64,000 bases of DNA from Acinetobacter indicus CIP 110367 (GTDB taxonomy: Bacteria; Pseudomonadota; Gammaproteobacteria; Pseudomonadales; Moraxellaceae). The DNA is taken from positions 24,381 through 88,380 of the forward strand of contig NZ_KI530758.1 in assembly GCF_000488255.1 (NCBI RefSeq), given 5' to 3'. The notes under the pieces are model-generated. The model saw only the letters and a program-made list of their open reading frames with translations, did no database searches and had not been told where the DNA came from. Position numbers and translations under genes: made by a program. Positions 26,889 to 36,704 of the stretch are shown piece by piece (position 1 is the stretch's first letter; each line of letters starts with the position of its first letter).

Positions 26889-26995
26889 GTTTTTTATACC
26901 TAGATTTTCAAATGAAGTGTAACAGAGATTAATTTTTTAGAAGGAAGCAAGATGAGTTAAATGCCAAATTCAAAAGAATTCCTGCAGAGATTAGA

Positions 26996-28015
26996 TGTGT
27001 GATTCATAGAGATCGTTTCAATTTAGCGATCTCTAAATCCATCTTGTAATTGGCATGTTGAATCCGTTCATTGGATGGGTTGTATTGCTTCTGGACCTCA
27101 TCAGAGAAAGGGGTTTCTTCACATAATTCAAAGTACCTTTCCATCGGTGTTTTACCTTTCAAAGCTGAATGTGGTCTCATCCAGTTATAGTAATGCTGCC
27201 ATTCGGCTAGCTTGTCTTGAATATCTTCAGAATTAATATCGACAGTAGCGTAGAACTCAGATTTATCAGTCTTTTGAGAGCGCTCTACCTTGCCATTCAA
27301 ATGAGGTGAACCTGGTTTATTTGGCCTAAATTTGATTCCATGCTGCATCAATTTTTTCTGTACTTTTTCAGCAAAAAATTTCCGCCCTCGATCGGTCTGT
27401 ATTCGCTGTATGGGAAAAGGCATTTCTTCAATTACGCAGTCTAAAAAGTCGAGCGTATTCGCTGCTGTTCGGCGTTTATATATCCTTAAAACGCGATATC
27501 GTGTGCAGTCATCGATAGATGTGTACTGATATAGCCCAGGACCCAATTTACAAGTATCCATTTGAATCCTATCGCCTGGTAATGGGCGTTCATAACGAAT
27601 GAAATCTACTTTACGACGGAATTTTTTAATCGGTTTGACTTGATGGGTGGATAGTACTTTATGGATAGTCGCTAAGGACAACGAGACTCCGTGCAGCCTC
27701 ATCAATTCTGTTTGCAAACGTCGAGCACCCAGATTTCTAGCCGAGCGCATTTCCAATATTAAGGCTTCTAGCTCAGCATTGATTTTAGTATTTGGAGATT
27801 TTAATGGGCGTTTACTCTGACTATTTAATCCATCAATACCTTGCTCAGAATATCGTTTCCACCACTTGCGTAATGTTGGTCTAGAAATGCCACATCTCCG
27901 ACAGACTAGGCCAGCATCATTGGTCTCTTCAAATAATTTAACCCATACGAGTCTTTGTTGAATTTCTCTGTTCATAGACACCAATTATATTGAAATGATG
28001 TCTATGAATCACACA
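26996..28015 (-). mobile_element. IS481-family element, copy 2 (intact, 1020 bp)
   Basis: Ends TGTGTGATTCATAGA and its inverse. It is the same element as 1616-3839 but without the nested IS and without the nonsense codon. Immediate flanks (TTAGA, GCTTA) are not a duplication, so the element may have moved by deletion or recombination. Confidence 0.92.
27004..27975 (-). CDS. IS481-family transposase
   Basis: 323 aa from ATG 27975 (MNREIQQRLVWVKL). Two helix-turn-helix segments (CRRCGISRPTLRKWWKRY and ARRLQTELMRLHGVSLSLAT) precede a DDE core with Asp in RIQMDTCKLG, Asp in RIQTDRGRKFF and Glu in NGKVERSQKT. The frame is complete, so the element is potentially active. Confidence 0.93.
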   Translation of the reverse strand: MNREIQQRLVWVKLFEETNDAGLVCRRCGISRPTLRKWWKRYSEQGIDGLNSQSKRPLKSPNTKINAELEALILEMRSARNLGARRLQTELMRLHGVSLSLATIHKVLSTHQVKPIKKFRRKVDFIRYERPLPGDRIQMDTCKLGPGLYQYTSIDDCTRYRVLRIYKRRTAANTLDFLDCVIEEMPFPIQRIQTDRGRKFFAEKVQKKLMQHGIKFRPNKPGSPHLNGKVERSQKTDKSEFYATVDINSEDIQDKLAEWQHYYNWMRPHSALKGKTPMERYFELCEETPFSDEVQKQYNPSNERIQHANYKMDLEIAKLKRSL

Positions 28016-28034
28016 GCTTATCCATGATTCGGGT

Positions 28035-28064
28035 TAATTACTTTTAATTTATAAAAAGTAATTA
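28035..28064 (-). terminator. AT-rich hairpin after hipB
   Basis: TAATTACTTTT and AAAAGTAATTA arms with a 7-base loop, 45 bp downstream of the hipB stop on the minus strand. Confidence 0.5.
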
Positions 28065-28109
28065 CACAACATTATTTACAGGTTCTGCATTCAATTAATA
28101 ACTTTTAAC

Positions 28110-28385
28110 TCAATATCTAATAACAATCTTTAAACCAAAGGTGCTTAGGAGTTTCATCATAGATTCCAAAGTCGGATTACTATTGGGCTGTTCCATTTTT
28201 TGCAAAGTTTGGGGTGCTATTTTTGTGATTTTAGCCATTTCATTTAAAGTCAAATGAAGCTCAGTTCGGATATAACGAGCAACCTTATAAAATGGCCAGT
28301 CAGGATTTTGATTAATCGTCTCCAATATTTCTTGGCGCTTTCTTAACTGCTCAATTGCAGTCATAGGTTTATAGCGCTTATCCAT
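28110..28385 (-). CDS. hipB: HipB-like XRE antitoxin
   Basis: 91-aa DNA-binding antitoxin. The helix-turn-helix is visible at about residues 45-85 (LTLNEMAKITKIAPQTLQKM, then SNPTLESMMKLLSTFGL). It overlaps the 3' end of hipA by 8 bp, so the pair is translationally coupled. The order is hipA then hipB, the reverse of the E. coli operon. It probably represses the common promoter upstream of hipA. Confidence 0.82.
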   Translation of the reverse strand: MDKRYKPMTAIEQLRKRQEILETINQNPDWPFYKVARYIRTELHLTLNEMAKITKIAPQTLQKMEQPNSNPTLESMMKLLSTFGLKIVIRY

Positions 28386-29682
28386 GGGCTAGCTCCTGAA
28401 TCTGCTGGCATATATTTTCAATCCGGTACTGACTATTCTGCAAAATTTCCTCAGAGATCTGCAGTCTGTGCATTTCAGCCATTAATCCTTGATAAAGAGG
28501 CAATTGCTTGACAAATTCTGACTGGATTTCATAATGTTCAATACCAGTTTTCGCTGCGACTTGTTCAATCACCGAACGCCAAATTGGCATACCACCATGA
28601 TCATCTTTTTCCCAACGAGTCGTTCGTGCGATACCATCAGGATGTAACCACATCGGTGCAAAATCGTAGAGTGGAGTCAGTTGTATAATGCCATTATTCA
28701 AGCGTTGTATCGCTGTATTGCGGCTATGATTATCTTTATTGCCTAAGGCAACATTGGCCAAATCACGTTTAAGATATTCGAAGATCTCTTCTTTCGGATG
28801 ACTACAACACTGTGTGAGTAATTCACAGATTTGATTATGAGTCATCCTAATCCCAAAACCAGCTTTTCCACTTAGAGATGCAAGACTTTCCTGTGCAATA
28901 CGCTGGACTTTTCCATCCTGTACATAGCGATCAAATCTTGGAATAAACAGGGTTTTACCATGTAATTGTAACTCCTCATGTACACGTAAACCCAAATAAT
29001 GAGCAATTTTCATATAGTGTGCTTCATTAGTTAAAATTTTATTCAGGCTTTCGTCACTACCACGACTGAACTTCACTAACCAATGTTTTTTTACCTGATG
29101 ATCTGCAAGTGTGTGATCTAAATAAAATAGATCATCATGTCCTTGTGAGAGGAGTAGCTTTGGCCATTCACCTTGAACACCTGAAGAGCCGGCAATGAAT
29201 AAGCCATAAGAGGCTAGCGATTCAATGAAGTGCTCTTTTCGTTCTATAATCTCACTTAGGCTAAAGCCTATATTTTGATCAGTCGGAAAGTTCCTTTGCA
29301 GCCACTCATGAGCTTCTTTAATACGTAAATGTCCAATCGGGTTGCCAGCTCCAGCTTTTAAAAGTGCCCAATCTGCTTGTTCTTGTGCATTTTCACTGTA
29401 ATTCAGTTGTCTTAATAATTCTTTACGACCATAGCCCTGTGGAAGTAAATCCATTAAGAAAGCAGGCCAAGTTTCATTAATTTTATTTTGTACATTCACA
29501 GGAAAATGATAGGCGAGTGCATGGCCATCATGTAAGTCCATATAAGAAATTGCATATTCAAATAAATATGAAGTACGAGTTGGTGTTTGCCAACCATGCT
29601 CATTTTCACCCATCAACTCAACAATTGCACAGTCAAGCCACTGGTCATCCTGATAAATTTGAATGGTACAATATTTACTCAT
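28378..29682 (-). CDS. hipA: HipA-like serine/threonine kinase toxin
   Basis: 434 aa, usual HipA length. The N-terminal subdomain (FEYAISYMDLHDGHALAYHF) and HipA kinase core are present: an ATP-loop-like SGVQGEWPKLLL (about 178), LVKFSRG with a Lys (about 210), a catalytic loop NVALGNKDNHSRNTAI (about 310) and a metal-binding DFAP in LTPLYDFAPMW. HipA proteins phosphorylate aminoacyl-tRNA synthetases or other targets and cause growth arrest; the substrate here is unknown. The frame is intact. An AT-rich region upstream (29683-29881) ends at an IS6-family insertion. Confidence 0.88.
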   Translation of the reverse strand: MSKYCTIQIYQDDQWLDCAIVELMGENEHGWQTPTRTSYLFEYAISYMDLHDGHALAYHFPVNVQNKINETWPAFLMDLLPQGYGRKELLRQLNYSENAQEQADWALLKAGAGNPIGHLRIKEAHEWLQRNFPTDQNIGFSLSEIIERKEHFIESLASYGLFIAGSSGVQGEWPKLLLSQGHDDLFYLDHTLADHQVKKHWLVKFSRGSDESLNKILTNEAHYMKIAHYLGLRVHEELQLHGKTLFIPRFDRYVQDGKVQRIAQESLASLSGKAGFGIRMTHNQICELLTQCCSHPKEEIFEYLKRDLANVALGNKDNHSRNTAIQRLNNGIIQLTPLYDFAPMWLHPDGIARTTRWEKDDHGGMPIWRSVIEQVAAKTGIEHYEIQSEFVKQLPLYQGLMAEMHRLQISEEILQNSQYRIENICQQIQELAHG

Positions 29683-29881
29683 AATTTTATTAAAATAGTA
29701 AAATATATTAAATATTCTTATTATATACCTATTTTAATAAAATAATATCAATTATCTTTCTATTTGCTTGTTAGCCAGTATATTTCTACATGGGAATAAC
29801 AAGCCACGTGAGTTGATCTCACCGGCTGCTATAAAATCAAGTTACTAGAGGTTTGAGGCAACATCGTCAATAAACATTAGC

Positions 29882-30701
29882 GGCACTGTTGCAAATAGGC
29901 TGACATGATAAGCTAAATATCTTATTTATTTCGAGATACAGCAGATGAATCCCTTCCATGGTCGGCACTTTCAAGGTGAAATCATTCTTTGGGCTGTTCG
30001 TTGGTATTGTAAATATGGCATCAGCTATCGTGAACTTCAAGAAATGCTCGCTGAACGGGGTGTGAATGTTGACCACACCACAATTTATCGTTGGGTTCAG
30101 CGTTATGCTCCAGAAATGGAAAAACGCTTACGCTGGTATTGGCGTAATCCTACAGATTTACATTCATGGCATATGGATGAGACTTATATCAAAGTGAAGG
30201 GGCGATGGACTTACCTGTATCGTGCAGTTGATCAACGTGGTCATACGATTGACTTTTACCTTTCCGCTAGACGGAACAGTAAATCAGCCTATTGTTTTTT
30301 AGGAAAAATCTTCAATACGGTGAAAAAATGGCAAATTCCACGGGTCATCAATACAGATAAAGCAGCGACCTATGGCCATGCTTTATCACGGTTAAAGCGA
30401 GAAGGAAAATGTCCAGTAGATATTGAGCACAGGCAGATTAAGTATAAAAATAATGTCATTGAATGTGATCATGGTAAGTTAAAGCGGATCATCAGGGCCA
30501 CATTAGGATTCAAATCTATGAAGACGGCTTATGCCACAATTAAAGGTATTGAAGTCATGCGTGCACTACGTAAAGGACAAGCATCGTCATTTTATTATGG
30601 TCAGCCTCAAGGTGAAGTGTGTCTAATCAACAGGGTTTTCGGTCTCTAAGCACTTTTAAAAAGGAACTTCATCGACTCAAATCTCTATTTGCAACAGTGC
30701 C
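29882..30701 (+). mobile_element. IS6-family element, left copy (820 bp, IS1006/IS1008-like)
   Basis: Terminal inverted repeats GGCACTGTTGCAAATAG at 29882 and the inverse ending at 30701. Length and ends fit IS1006, IS1007 and IS1008 of Acinetobacter; I cannot say which. Confidence 0.92.
29945..30649 (+). CDS. IS6-family transposase
   Basis: 234-aa IS26-like DDE transposase. N-terminal helix-turn-helix (GISYRELQEMLAERGVNVDH), then DDE residues in WHMDETYIKV, INTDKAATYG and NNVIECDHGKLKR. The sequence is identical to the transposase at 44796-45500. These enzymes act by replicative cointegrate formation. Confidence 0.95.
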   Translation: MNPFHGRHFQGEIILWAVRWYCKYGISYRELQEMLAERGVNVDHTTIYRWVQRYAPEMEKRLRWYWRNPTDLHSWHMDETYIKVKGRWTYLYRAVDQRGHTIDFYLSARRNSKSAYCFLGKIFNTVKKWQIPRVINTDKAATYGHALSRLKREGKCPVDIEHRQIKYKNNVIECDHGKLKRIIRATLGFKSMKTAYATIKGIEVMRALRKGQASSFYYGQPQGEVCLINRVFGL

Positions 30702-30849
30702 CCCAGAGGACTCATAAATTACATTCTTGTAATTTTAAAATGTCTCAGGATGGTGTTTAAAGTGCGTGTGATAAATAGAAGTGTAATACAGGAAAATGGT
30801 AAGGTTTATCAGCCTAGTCATCTGTCCATTATGTAGAAAGAGCAGCACT

Positions 30850-31749
30850 TTAATGTTTATGCTGTTCCAATGTATTACATTCCTTACTTTCTATTTGTAA
30901 CGTAATTTCAGTAATATTATGATTATGTTTTAGAACTTCTAAGGCCTTTTGATAGAGCTGATCTGGATCGCTATTCGGAGCAACCAAATGAGCAGTTAAA
31001 TGAATATTTTTTGAGGATATAGCCCAGACTTTCAACTGATGAATCCCTTCAACGCCCTCTAGCTTCAATAAATCATTTCTTAACGACTCAATATCAATCT
31101 CATCAGGAACTCCTTCAAGCAGAATATTAATACTTTGTTTTAATAAAATCCAAGTTCGAGGTAAGACCCAGAAGCCAATTAACACAGCGATTACGGTATC
31201 AACCCACATCCACTGGGTAAAATAAATAACTATTCCTCCGATAATCACGCCTATCGATCCTAGAGCATCACTAAGAACTTCTAAATATGCACCTTTTATA
31301 TTTAGACTTCCTTCAGCACTAGCAGAAAGGATTTTCATTGAAATCAAATTTATGACCAAACCACCAACCGCGACAATCATCATTCCAACACTTTGAATTT
31401 CAGCAGGATTCGTAAAACGTTGATAAGCTTCATATACAATATATATTGCTACCACAAAAAGCATCACCGCATTAAACAGAGCCGCTAAAATTTCAAATCG
31501 CTGATAGCCAAAAGTTCTTTTATCATCTGCGGCTTTTTTACCAATTTTGATAGCGGCAAGAGCAATAGCTAAAGCGGCTACATCAGTAAACATATGAGCT
31601 GCATCAGATAACAAAGCCAAACTTTGGGTAATAAAAGCAGCGACAACTTCTACTATTAAAAAAGTAGTCGTTAAACCTAAGGCAACCATTAACTTCTTAC
31701 TATTTTCTTCAGTAACAACCGCATGGCTATGATCATGATGTTCTGACAT
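30850..31749 (-). CDS. czcD: Cation diffusion facilitator (CzcD-like Zn/Co/Cd exporter)
   Basis: 299-aa inner-membrane antiporter with six membrane helices. The His-rich N-terminus (SEHHDHSHAVVTEE) and the transport-site motif in helix II (ALLSDAAHMFTDVAALAIAL, His/Asp pairs) are typical, as is the helix V motif YLEVLSDALGSIGVIIGG. A cytoplasmic metal-binding C-terminal domain runs from about residue 210. It exports divalent metals in exchange for protons. It lies between the left IS6 copy and the Tn3-family element, without its usual czcCBA partners, so it is probably accessory metal-resistance cargo. Confidence 0.9.
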   Translation of the reverse strand: MSEHHDHSHAVVTEENSKKLMVALGLTTTFLIVEVVAAFITQSLALLSDAAHMFTDVAALAIALAAIKIGKKAADDKRTFGYQRFEILAALFNAVMLFVVAIYIVYEAYQRFTNPAEIQSVGMMIVAVGGLVINLISMKILSASAEGSLNIKGAYLEVLSDALGSIGVIIGGIVIYFTQWMWVDTVIAVLIGFWVLPRTWILLKQSINILLEGVPDEIDIESLRNDLLKLEGVEGIHQLKVWAISSKNIHLTAHLVAPNSDPDQLYQKALEVLKHNHNITEITLQIESKECNTLEQHKH

Positions 31750-31831
31750 AAAATATTTTCCTTATTCTATTTATGATGAGCAGAGATATTGGATAACAGG
31801 GGTCGTCTCAGGAAACGGAAAATATAGCACG

Positions 31832-32440
31832 CTAAGGATTTTCACTCCGACTTCTTTTAACGATATCCAACACGGTATTTTTGCTTAGATTGACCAGCCG
31901 ACCGACTTGTCGATAAGAGTGTCCAGCAGACACCAACTCCAACACTTTAGGTGCCAGACGATCTGACTTGGTACGTTGACCAGGACGACGACCAAACACA
32001 ACGCCCCGCGCTTGTGCCGCTGCTACACCAGAGCGCACACGTTCACGTAGTAAATCTCCCTCAAACTCTGCTAATGCAGACATCACAGAAGCCATGAGCT
32101 TTCCCTGAGATGTGGAAAGGTCAAACTGCAAACCTGTTTGTGCCACCAGAGATACCCCGAAATGCCCAAGATCTTGTAATGACTGTACGAGATCCACGGT
32201 GCTTCTGCCCCAGCGTGTCAATTCCGTCACCAAGATGGCATCGATTTCACGAGATTGCGCCATGGTCATCAAGTATTTTCTTTGCAATCTCTCATCCTTA
32301 CTGCCTGATGCAGTTTCTTTCCAAACACCGACAACATCGTAGCCGCAACGATTGGCGTAGGCACGTAGGTCATATTCCTGTCGTTCGCAGGACTGATCGT
32401 TCGTTGATACTCGGCAATAAATGGCCGCATTCTGTCCCAA
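31832..32440 (-). CDS. tnpR: Serine recombinase (TnpR resolvase)
   Basis: 202 aa. The catalytic domain starts AAIYCRVSTNDQSCERQ with the nucleophile Ser, followed by ILVTELTRWGRSTVDL and the long helix MASVMSALAEFEGDLLRERVRSG in outline. A C-terminal helix-turn-helix (SYRQVGRLVNLSKNTVLDIV) binds res. It resolves cointegrates of the transposon. The 3' end runs into the left inverted repeat. Confidence 0.92.
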   Translation of the reverse strand: MGQNAAIYCRVSTNDQSCERQEYDLRAYANRCGYDVVGVWKETASGSKDERLQRKYLMTMAQSREIDAILVTELTRWGRSTVDLVQSLQDLGHFGVSLVAQTGLQFDLSTSQGKLMASVMSALAEFEGDLLRERVRSGVAAAQARGVVFGRRPGQRTKSDRLAPKVLELVSAGHSYRQVGRLVNLSKNTVLDIVKRSRSENP

Positions 32441-32534
32441 TTGAACCTCCTTGCGAAATTGCAGCGCAAAGCTAAGCGTGGCGGTACAAAATAATGTACC
32501 TTTAATAGTTTAGTTTATTTGGGACTAATGAGCC
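32441..32534. promoter_or_regulatory. Probable res site and divergent tnpR/tnpA promoters
   Basis: The 94-bp gap between the divergent genes contains the palindrome GGTACAAAATAATGTACC and an AT-rich TTTAATAGTTTAGTTTATTT stretch. This is the usual place for res in this layout. Confidence 0.5.
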
Positions 32535-35497
32535 ATGCCGCGCCATTCTATTTTGTCGTCCACGGAATTGGGAAGCCTGTTCGAAATTCCAGATGATAGA
32601 GCTTTTATGCTTCAGCATTACACTCTGAGTGATTCTGATAAATCCATAGTCCATCAACATCGAGGGGCATCCAACAAGCTAGGCTTTGCAATTCAACTTT
32701 GCTACATGCGTTACCCTGGAGTGATATTGGGTATTAACGACGAACCATTCAAACCCTTACTTTTCATGATGGCTGCTCAACTTAGTATATCAGTGGACTG
32801 CTGGAATGATTATGGTCAGCGCGAGCAAACAAGACGAGAACATATTGCCGAATTGAAAAAAGTTTTTGGGTTCAAACTATTCACCTTGAGTGACTATCGG
32901 CAATCGGTCAATATGATGGTGGATTTGTCCCTTCAGACAGATAAAGGTCTTATTTTAGCCACAACTCTCGTTGAAAATTTACGACAAAAATCAGTCCTTT
33001 TGCCAGCTATAAATGCAATTGATAGTATTTGCGCAGAAGCAATCACATCTGCCAACCGCATAATTTATACTGCTTTGACGAGCTCACTTTCAGAAACTCA
33101 TCGTCAAAATATAGATGCTTTGCTGAACCGTAAAGAGGGCAGCAAACTGACAATATTGGGGTGGCTTAGACAGTCACCAGCTAAACCAAACTCAAAGTAC
33201 ATGCTTGAGCACATTGAGCGGCTGAAGTGCTTACAAGCCATCGATCTACCTGAAGACATTGGAAAACACGTTCATCAAAATCGCTTACTGAAAATTGCTC
33301 GCGAAGGTGGGCAAATGACTCCTGCTGATTTGGCCAGATTTGAATCTCAACGTCGATATGCCACTTTGGTAGCAATCGTTGTGGAGAGTATGGCCACGAT
33401 CACCGACGAAATTATTGACCTGCATGATCGCATTATTGGAAAGCTATTTGCTATCGCAAAAAATAAACACCAGCAACAATTTCAATCATCAGGTAAAGCG
33501 ATCAACGACAAAGTGCGTTTGTATGGGCTTATCGGGAAAGCCTTGCTAGATGCCAAGCAAAATGGCAGTGATCCGTTTGCCGCCATCGAAACTGTTATTT
33601 CATGGGATGCTTTTGCAGCAAGTATTACTGAGGCAGAAAAACTGGCGCAACCCGAAGACTTTGATTTTTTACCACGAATTGGCGAGAGCTATGCAACTTT
33701 ACGCCGTTACGCGCCAGAACTTCTTGCCATACTTAAATTGCGTGCTGCCCCAGCAGCAAAAGATATGCTTGCCGCTGTAGAGTTGCTCCGCAGCATGAAT
33801 GTTGATAATACACGAAAAATCCCCTCTAATGCTCCAATAGCGTTTATCAAAAAACGGTGGGCAAGACTAGTCTTTACCGATGATGGTATTGATCGCCGCT
33901 ATTACGAAATATGTGTGTTATCTGAACTTAAAAACTCGCTACGGGCTGGGGATCTCTGGGTACAAGGCTCTCGCCAATTCAAAGACTTCGATGAGTATTT
34001 AGTGACTGCTGATAAATTTAATCAGCTAAAACAGTCCAATGAGTTACCTCTAACCATTACTACTGATTGTGATCTATATTTGCAAAGTCGCCTTTCACTA
34101 TTGGAGCAGAAATTAGCAATCATTAATCGCATGGCAGCGACCAACGATTTGCCTGATGCGATGATCAATCTGGTCTAAAAATAACACCTCTCGATGCCGT
34201 GGCTCCTGATACAGCCCAAACTTTAATTGACCAAACAGCAATGCTGTTACCACATATCAAGATCACCGAATTATTAATGGAGGTCGATGAATGGACAGGC
34301 TTTACTCGACACTTCACTCATTTGAAAACGGATGACACTGCGAAGGATAAAGCGTTATTGCTCACGACCATACTGGCTGATGCAATTAATTTAGGGCTGA
34401 CGAAAATGGCCGAATCATGTCCTGGTACAACTTATGCCAAACTCTCATGGCTACAGGCTTGGCATATCCGTGATGAAACTTATTCAACGGCATTGGCCGA
34501 ATTGGTGAATGCTCAATTGAAACAACCTTTCGCTGAAAACTGGGGAGATGGCACTACCTCCTCATCAGATGGCCAACGCTTCCGCGCAGGTGGCAGAGCT
34601 GAAAGTACAGGACATATCAATCCAAAATATGGCGCAGAGCCTGGAAGGTTATTTTATACACACATTTCTGATCAATACGCACCATTTAGCAGTAAGCTGA
34701 TCAATGTGGGCGTTCGTGATTCAACCTATGTTCTTGATGGGCTGCTGTATCACGAGTCTGATTTACGCATCGAGGAACACTACACCGATACGGCTGGATT
34801 CACCGACCATGTTTTTGCACTCATGCACATGCTAGGGTTTCGATTTGCACCACGAATTCGTGATCTGGGCGATACGAAACTCTATATTCCAAAGTCAGAC
34901 ATAGACTATGCCGCACTTAAACCCATGATTGGCGGCACACTGAATATCAAACAGATTCGTACTCATTGGGACGATATTTTGCGTCTGGCCGCATCAATCA
35001 AGCAAGGGACTGTCACAGCGTCGCTAATGCTACGTAAACTCGGTAGTTATCCACGACAGAATGGTTTGGCATTGGCATTACGAGAGCTGGGGCGTATTGA
35101 GCGCACACTGTTTATCTTGGATTGGTTGCAAAGCGTAGAACTACGCCGTCGGGTTCAAGCTGGATTAAATAAAGGTGAAGCCCGTAATGCATTAGCGCGC
35201 GCCGTTTTCTTTTATCGATTGGGTGAGATTCGAGATCGAAGCTTTGAGCAACAGCGTTATCGAGCCAGTGGCTTGAATCTAGTGACCGCCGCCATTGTAT
35301 TGTGGAACACGGTTTATTTAGAGAGAGCGACTAACGCCCTACGAGGGCATGGTCGCACAGTCGATGATACCTTGCTGCAATATCTGTCACCGCTGGGGTG
35401 GGAGCACATCAATTTAACTGGGGATTATCTATGGCGAAGCAAAGCCAAGATAGGTGGTGGAAAATTTAGGCCATTGCGCGCAATTGAAAAACCTTAG
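32535..35497 (+). pseudogene. tnpA: Tn3-family transposase TnpA with a one-base frameshift
   Basis: Two frames of 547 and about 432 aa together make a 987-aa Tn3-family transposase. The first ends at a TAA near 34176; the second frame resumes as [20 protein letters not shown]. One base appears to be missing at about 34169-34172 (after AAT, before CTGGTCTAAAA). The C-terminal part contains the catalytic region ([17 protein letters not shown] and [11 protein letters not shown]). Both halves otherwise look intact, so this is a recent mutation or a sequencing error. Confidence 0.85.
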
Positions 35498-35530
35498 CGT
35501 GCTATATTTTCCGTTTCCTGAGACGACCCC

Positions 35531-35671
35531 TACAAGGGCCGTAAGCCGTCACTGACTCCTGAACAAGTGGCTCTGCTGCATCAACGTCTTGAATCTGGCG
35601 ACTACAAAACCAAGCGAGCATTGGCGAAGGAGTTTGGGATTTCTGCGCCAACGCTGTATCGGTATCAGTAG
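35531..35671 (+). pseudogene. C-terminal scrap of a second serine resolvase
   Basis: Forty-six residues reading YKGRKPSLTPEQVALLHQRL, then ESGDYKTKRALAKEFGISAP and TLYRYQ, are the DNA-binding tail of a different TnpR. They begin at the first base after the Tn3-family right end, so that transposon inserted into an older resolvase gene whose N-terminal part is gone. Confidence 0.75.
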
Positions 35672-35762
35672 TAGTTCCAGCTATTTGATATTATTTGTCT
35701 ATCTATTGAAAATTTTTCTGAGTAAAACAGGGTCGGCATCCTGAACTGAGCTTGCTCCAATT

Positions 35763-36182
35763 TTATTTGCTGCTAACCGTAAACAGGAATCGACCGATAC
35801 AAACCAACTTGCCATCAAGTAGTAACTGAACCGATACTGTCGTAATGCGCCGACCCGCACGAACAATACTGGGGACTGCCTGTAACGTACCTATAAATGC
35901 TGGCCGCAGGTAATCAAAGGTCATCGTGGAGCATAAGGGCAGCTCATTATCACCACGCTGACGGGCAAGATAGGCGGCGGCGGCCACTTCACCAAAACTC
36001 GCGAGAATGCCGCCATGAAACGTGCCAATCATCGGGTTGCCGATATGCGAATCACGAAAGTCCATAAAGTACTGTATTTCTCCATGTTGCATTTCCTCAC
36101 GAAAACCTAGAAAATCGACAAAAGGCTCGTCACACAATTTTAGTGGGGGTGTTTCCGCGCTCATCTGATTTACTATACTCAT
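35763..36182 (-). CDS. Hotdog-fold thioesterase (PaaI-like)
   Basis: About 139 aa from ATG 36182, which has GAGGCGAG upstream; a longer in-frame extension is unlikely. The hotdog helix motif is in GNPMIGTFHGGILASFGEVAAAAYL (short form: HGGILASFGE). Such enzymes hydrolyse acyl-CoA or related thioesters; the substrate is unknown. Last gene of a minus-strand operon after a second thioesterase. Confidence 0.78.
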   Translation of the reverse strand: MSIVNQMSAETPPLKLCDEPFVDFLGFREEMQHGEIQYFMDFRDSHIGNPMIGTFHGGILASFGEVAAAAYLARQRGDNELPLCSTMTFDYLRPAFIGTLQAVPSIVRAGRRITTVSVQLLLDGKLVCIGRFLFTVSSK

Positions 36183-36183
36183 A

Positions 36184-36648
36184 TCACTCGCCTCGCGCTT
36201 CATTGCTGTCAAAAGAGGGTCCCATCGTGCCGATTGCGAAAGAACCAGTGACAGTAGCCAGTAGCTCACCACTGTCTTCTGCAACCGCTCGGCCCGTGAT
36301 AAAGGCCACCGTATCGGTTCTACCAATGCAATCCACTATCGCCTTTAAACCTACCGCAGAGGGAATACGTCGCAAAAAATCGACACGCAAATCAATAGTG
36401 GCAATCGGCTCTAACGACCGCAATGACGAAAAAATAGATAAGCCGCAAGTCGTATCCAGCAGCGTCACCAAAGCCCCTCGATGCAGTGAGCCTTTACGGT
36501 CAGAGAGTTGCTCAGAGAAGGGCATCGTCATCTCGGCATGACCATCGCTCACTGCACCAACACTAATATTGAACATATTGAATAAAGGGTGATTAGTACC
36601 AAAAAACGCCTTAGCCATGGTCAGGTGTGCCGTGTTATTACTGTCCAT
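36184..36648 (-). CDS. Hotdog-fold thioesterase (PaaI/YdiI-like)
   Basis: 154 aa from ATG 36648 (GGGAG about 8 bases upstream). Motif LHRGALVTLLDTTCGLSIFS with the hotdog Asp, and a strand-rich C-terminus (IATIDLRVDFLRRIP). It differs from the next thioesterase and ends within 2 bp of it, so the two may form a heteromer or act on one pathway. Acyl-CoA substrate is not determinable. Confidence 0.78.
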   Translation of the reverse strand: MDSNNTAHLTMAKAFFGTNHPLFNMFNISVGAVSDGHAEMTMPFSEQLSDRKGSLHRGALVTLLDTTCGLSIFSSLRSLEPIATIDLRVDFLRRIPSAVGLKAIVDCIGRTDTVAFITGRAVAEDSGELLATVTGSFAIGTMGPSFDSNEARGE

Positions 36649-36704
36649 TTTTGAACTCCCGCCATTGCTGGCTGATTTTATTGCGAAAAAATTAGCGGCA
36701 CGTC

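Larger units (their letters stand above)
31799..35530. mobile_element. Tn3-family transposon (3732 bp) with perfect 38-bp ends
   Basis: Inverted repeats beginning GGGGTCGTCTCAGGAAACGG lie at 31799-31836 and, inverted, 35493-35530; all 38 bases agree. The unit holds divergent tnpR and tnpA and no cargo. The 5-bp flanks (TAACA and TACAA) do not match, so the insertion was followed by a rearrangement. tnpA is frameshifted, so it cannot move by its own enzyme unless the shift is an assembly error. Confidence 0.9.
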
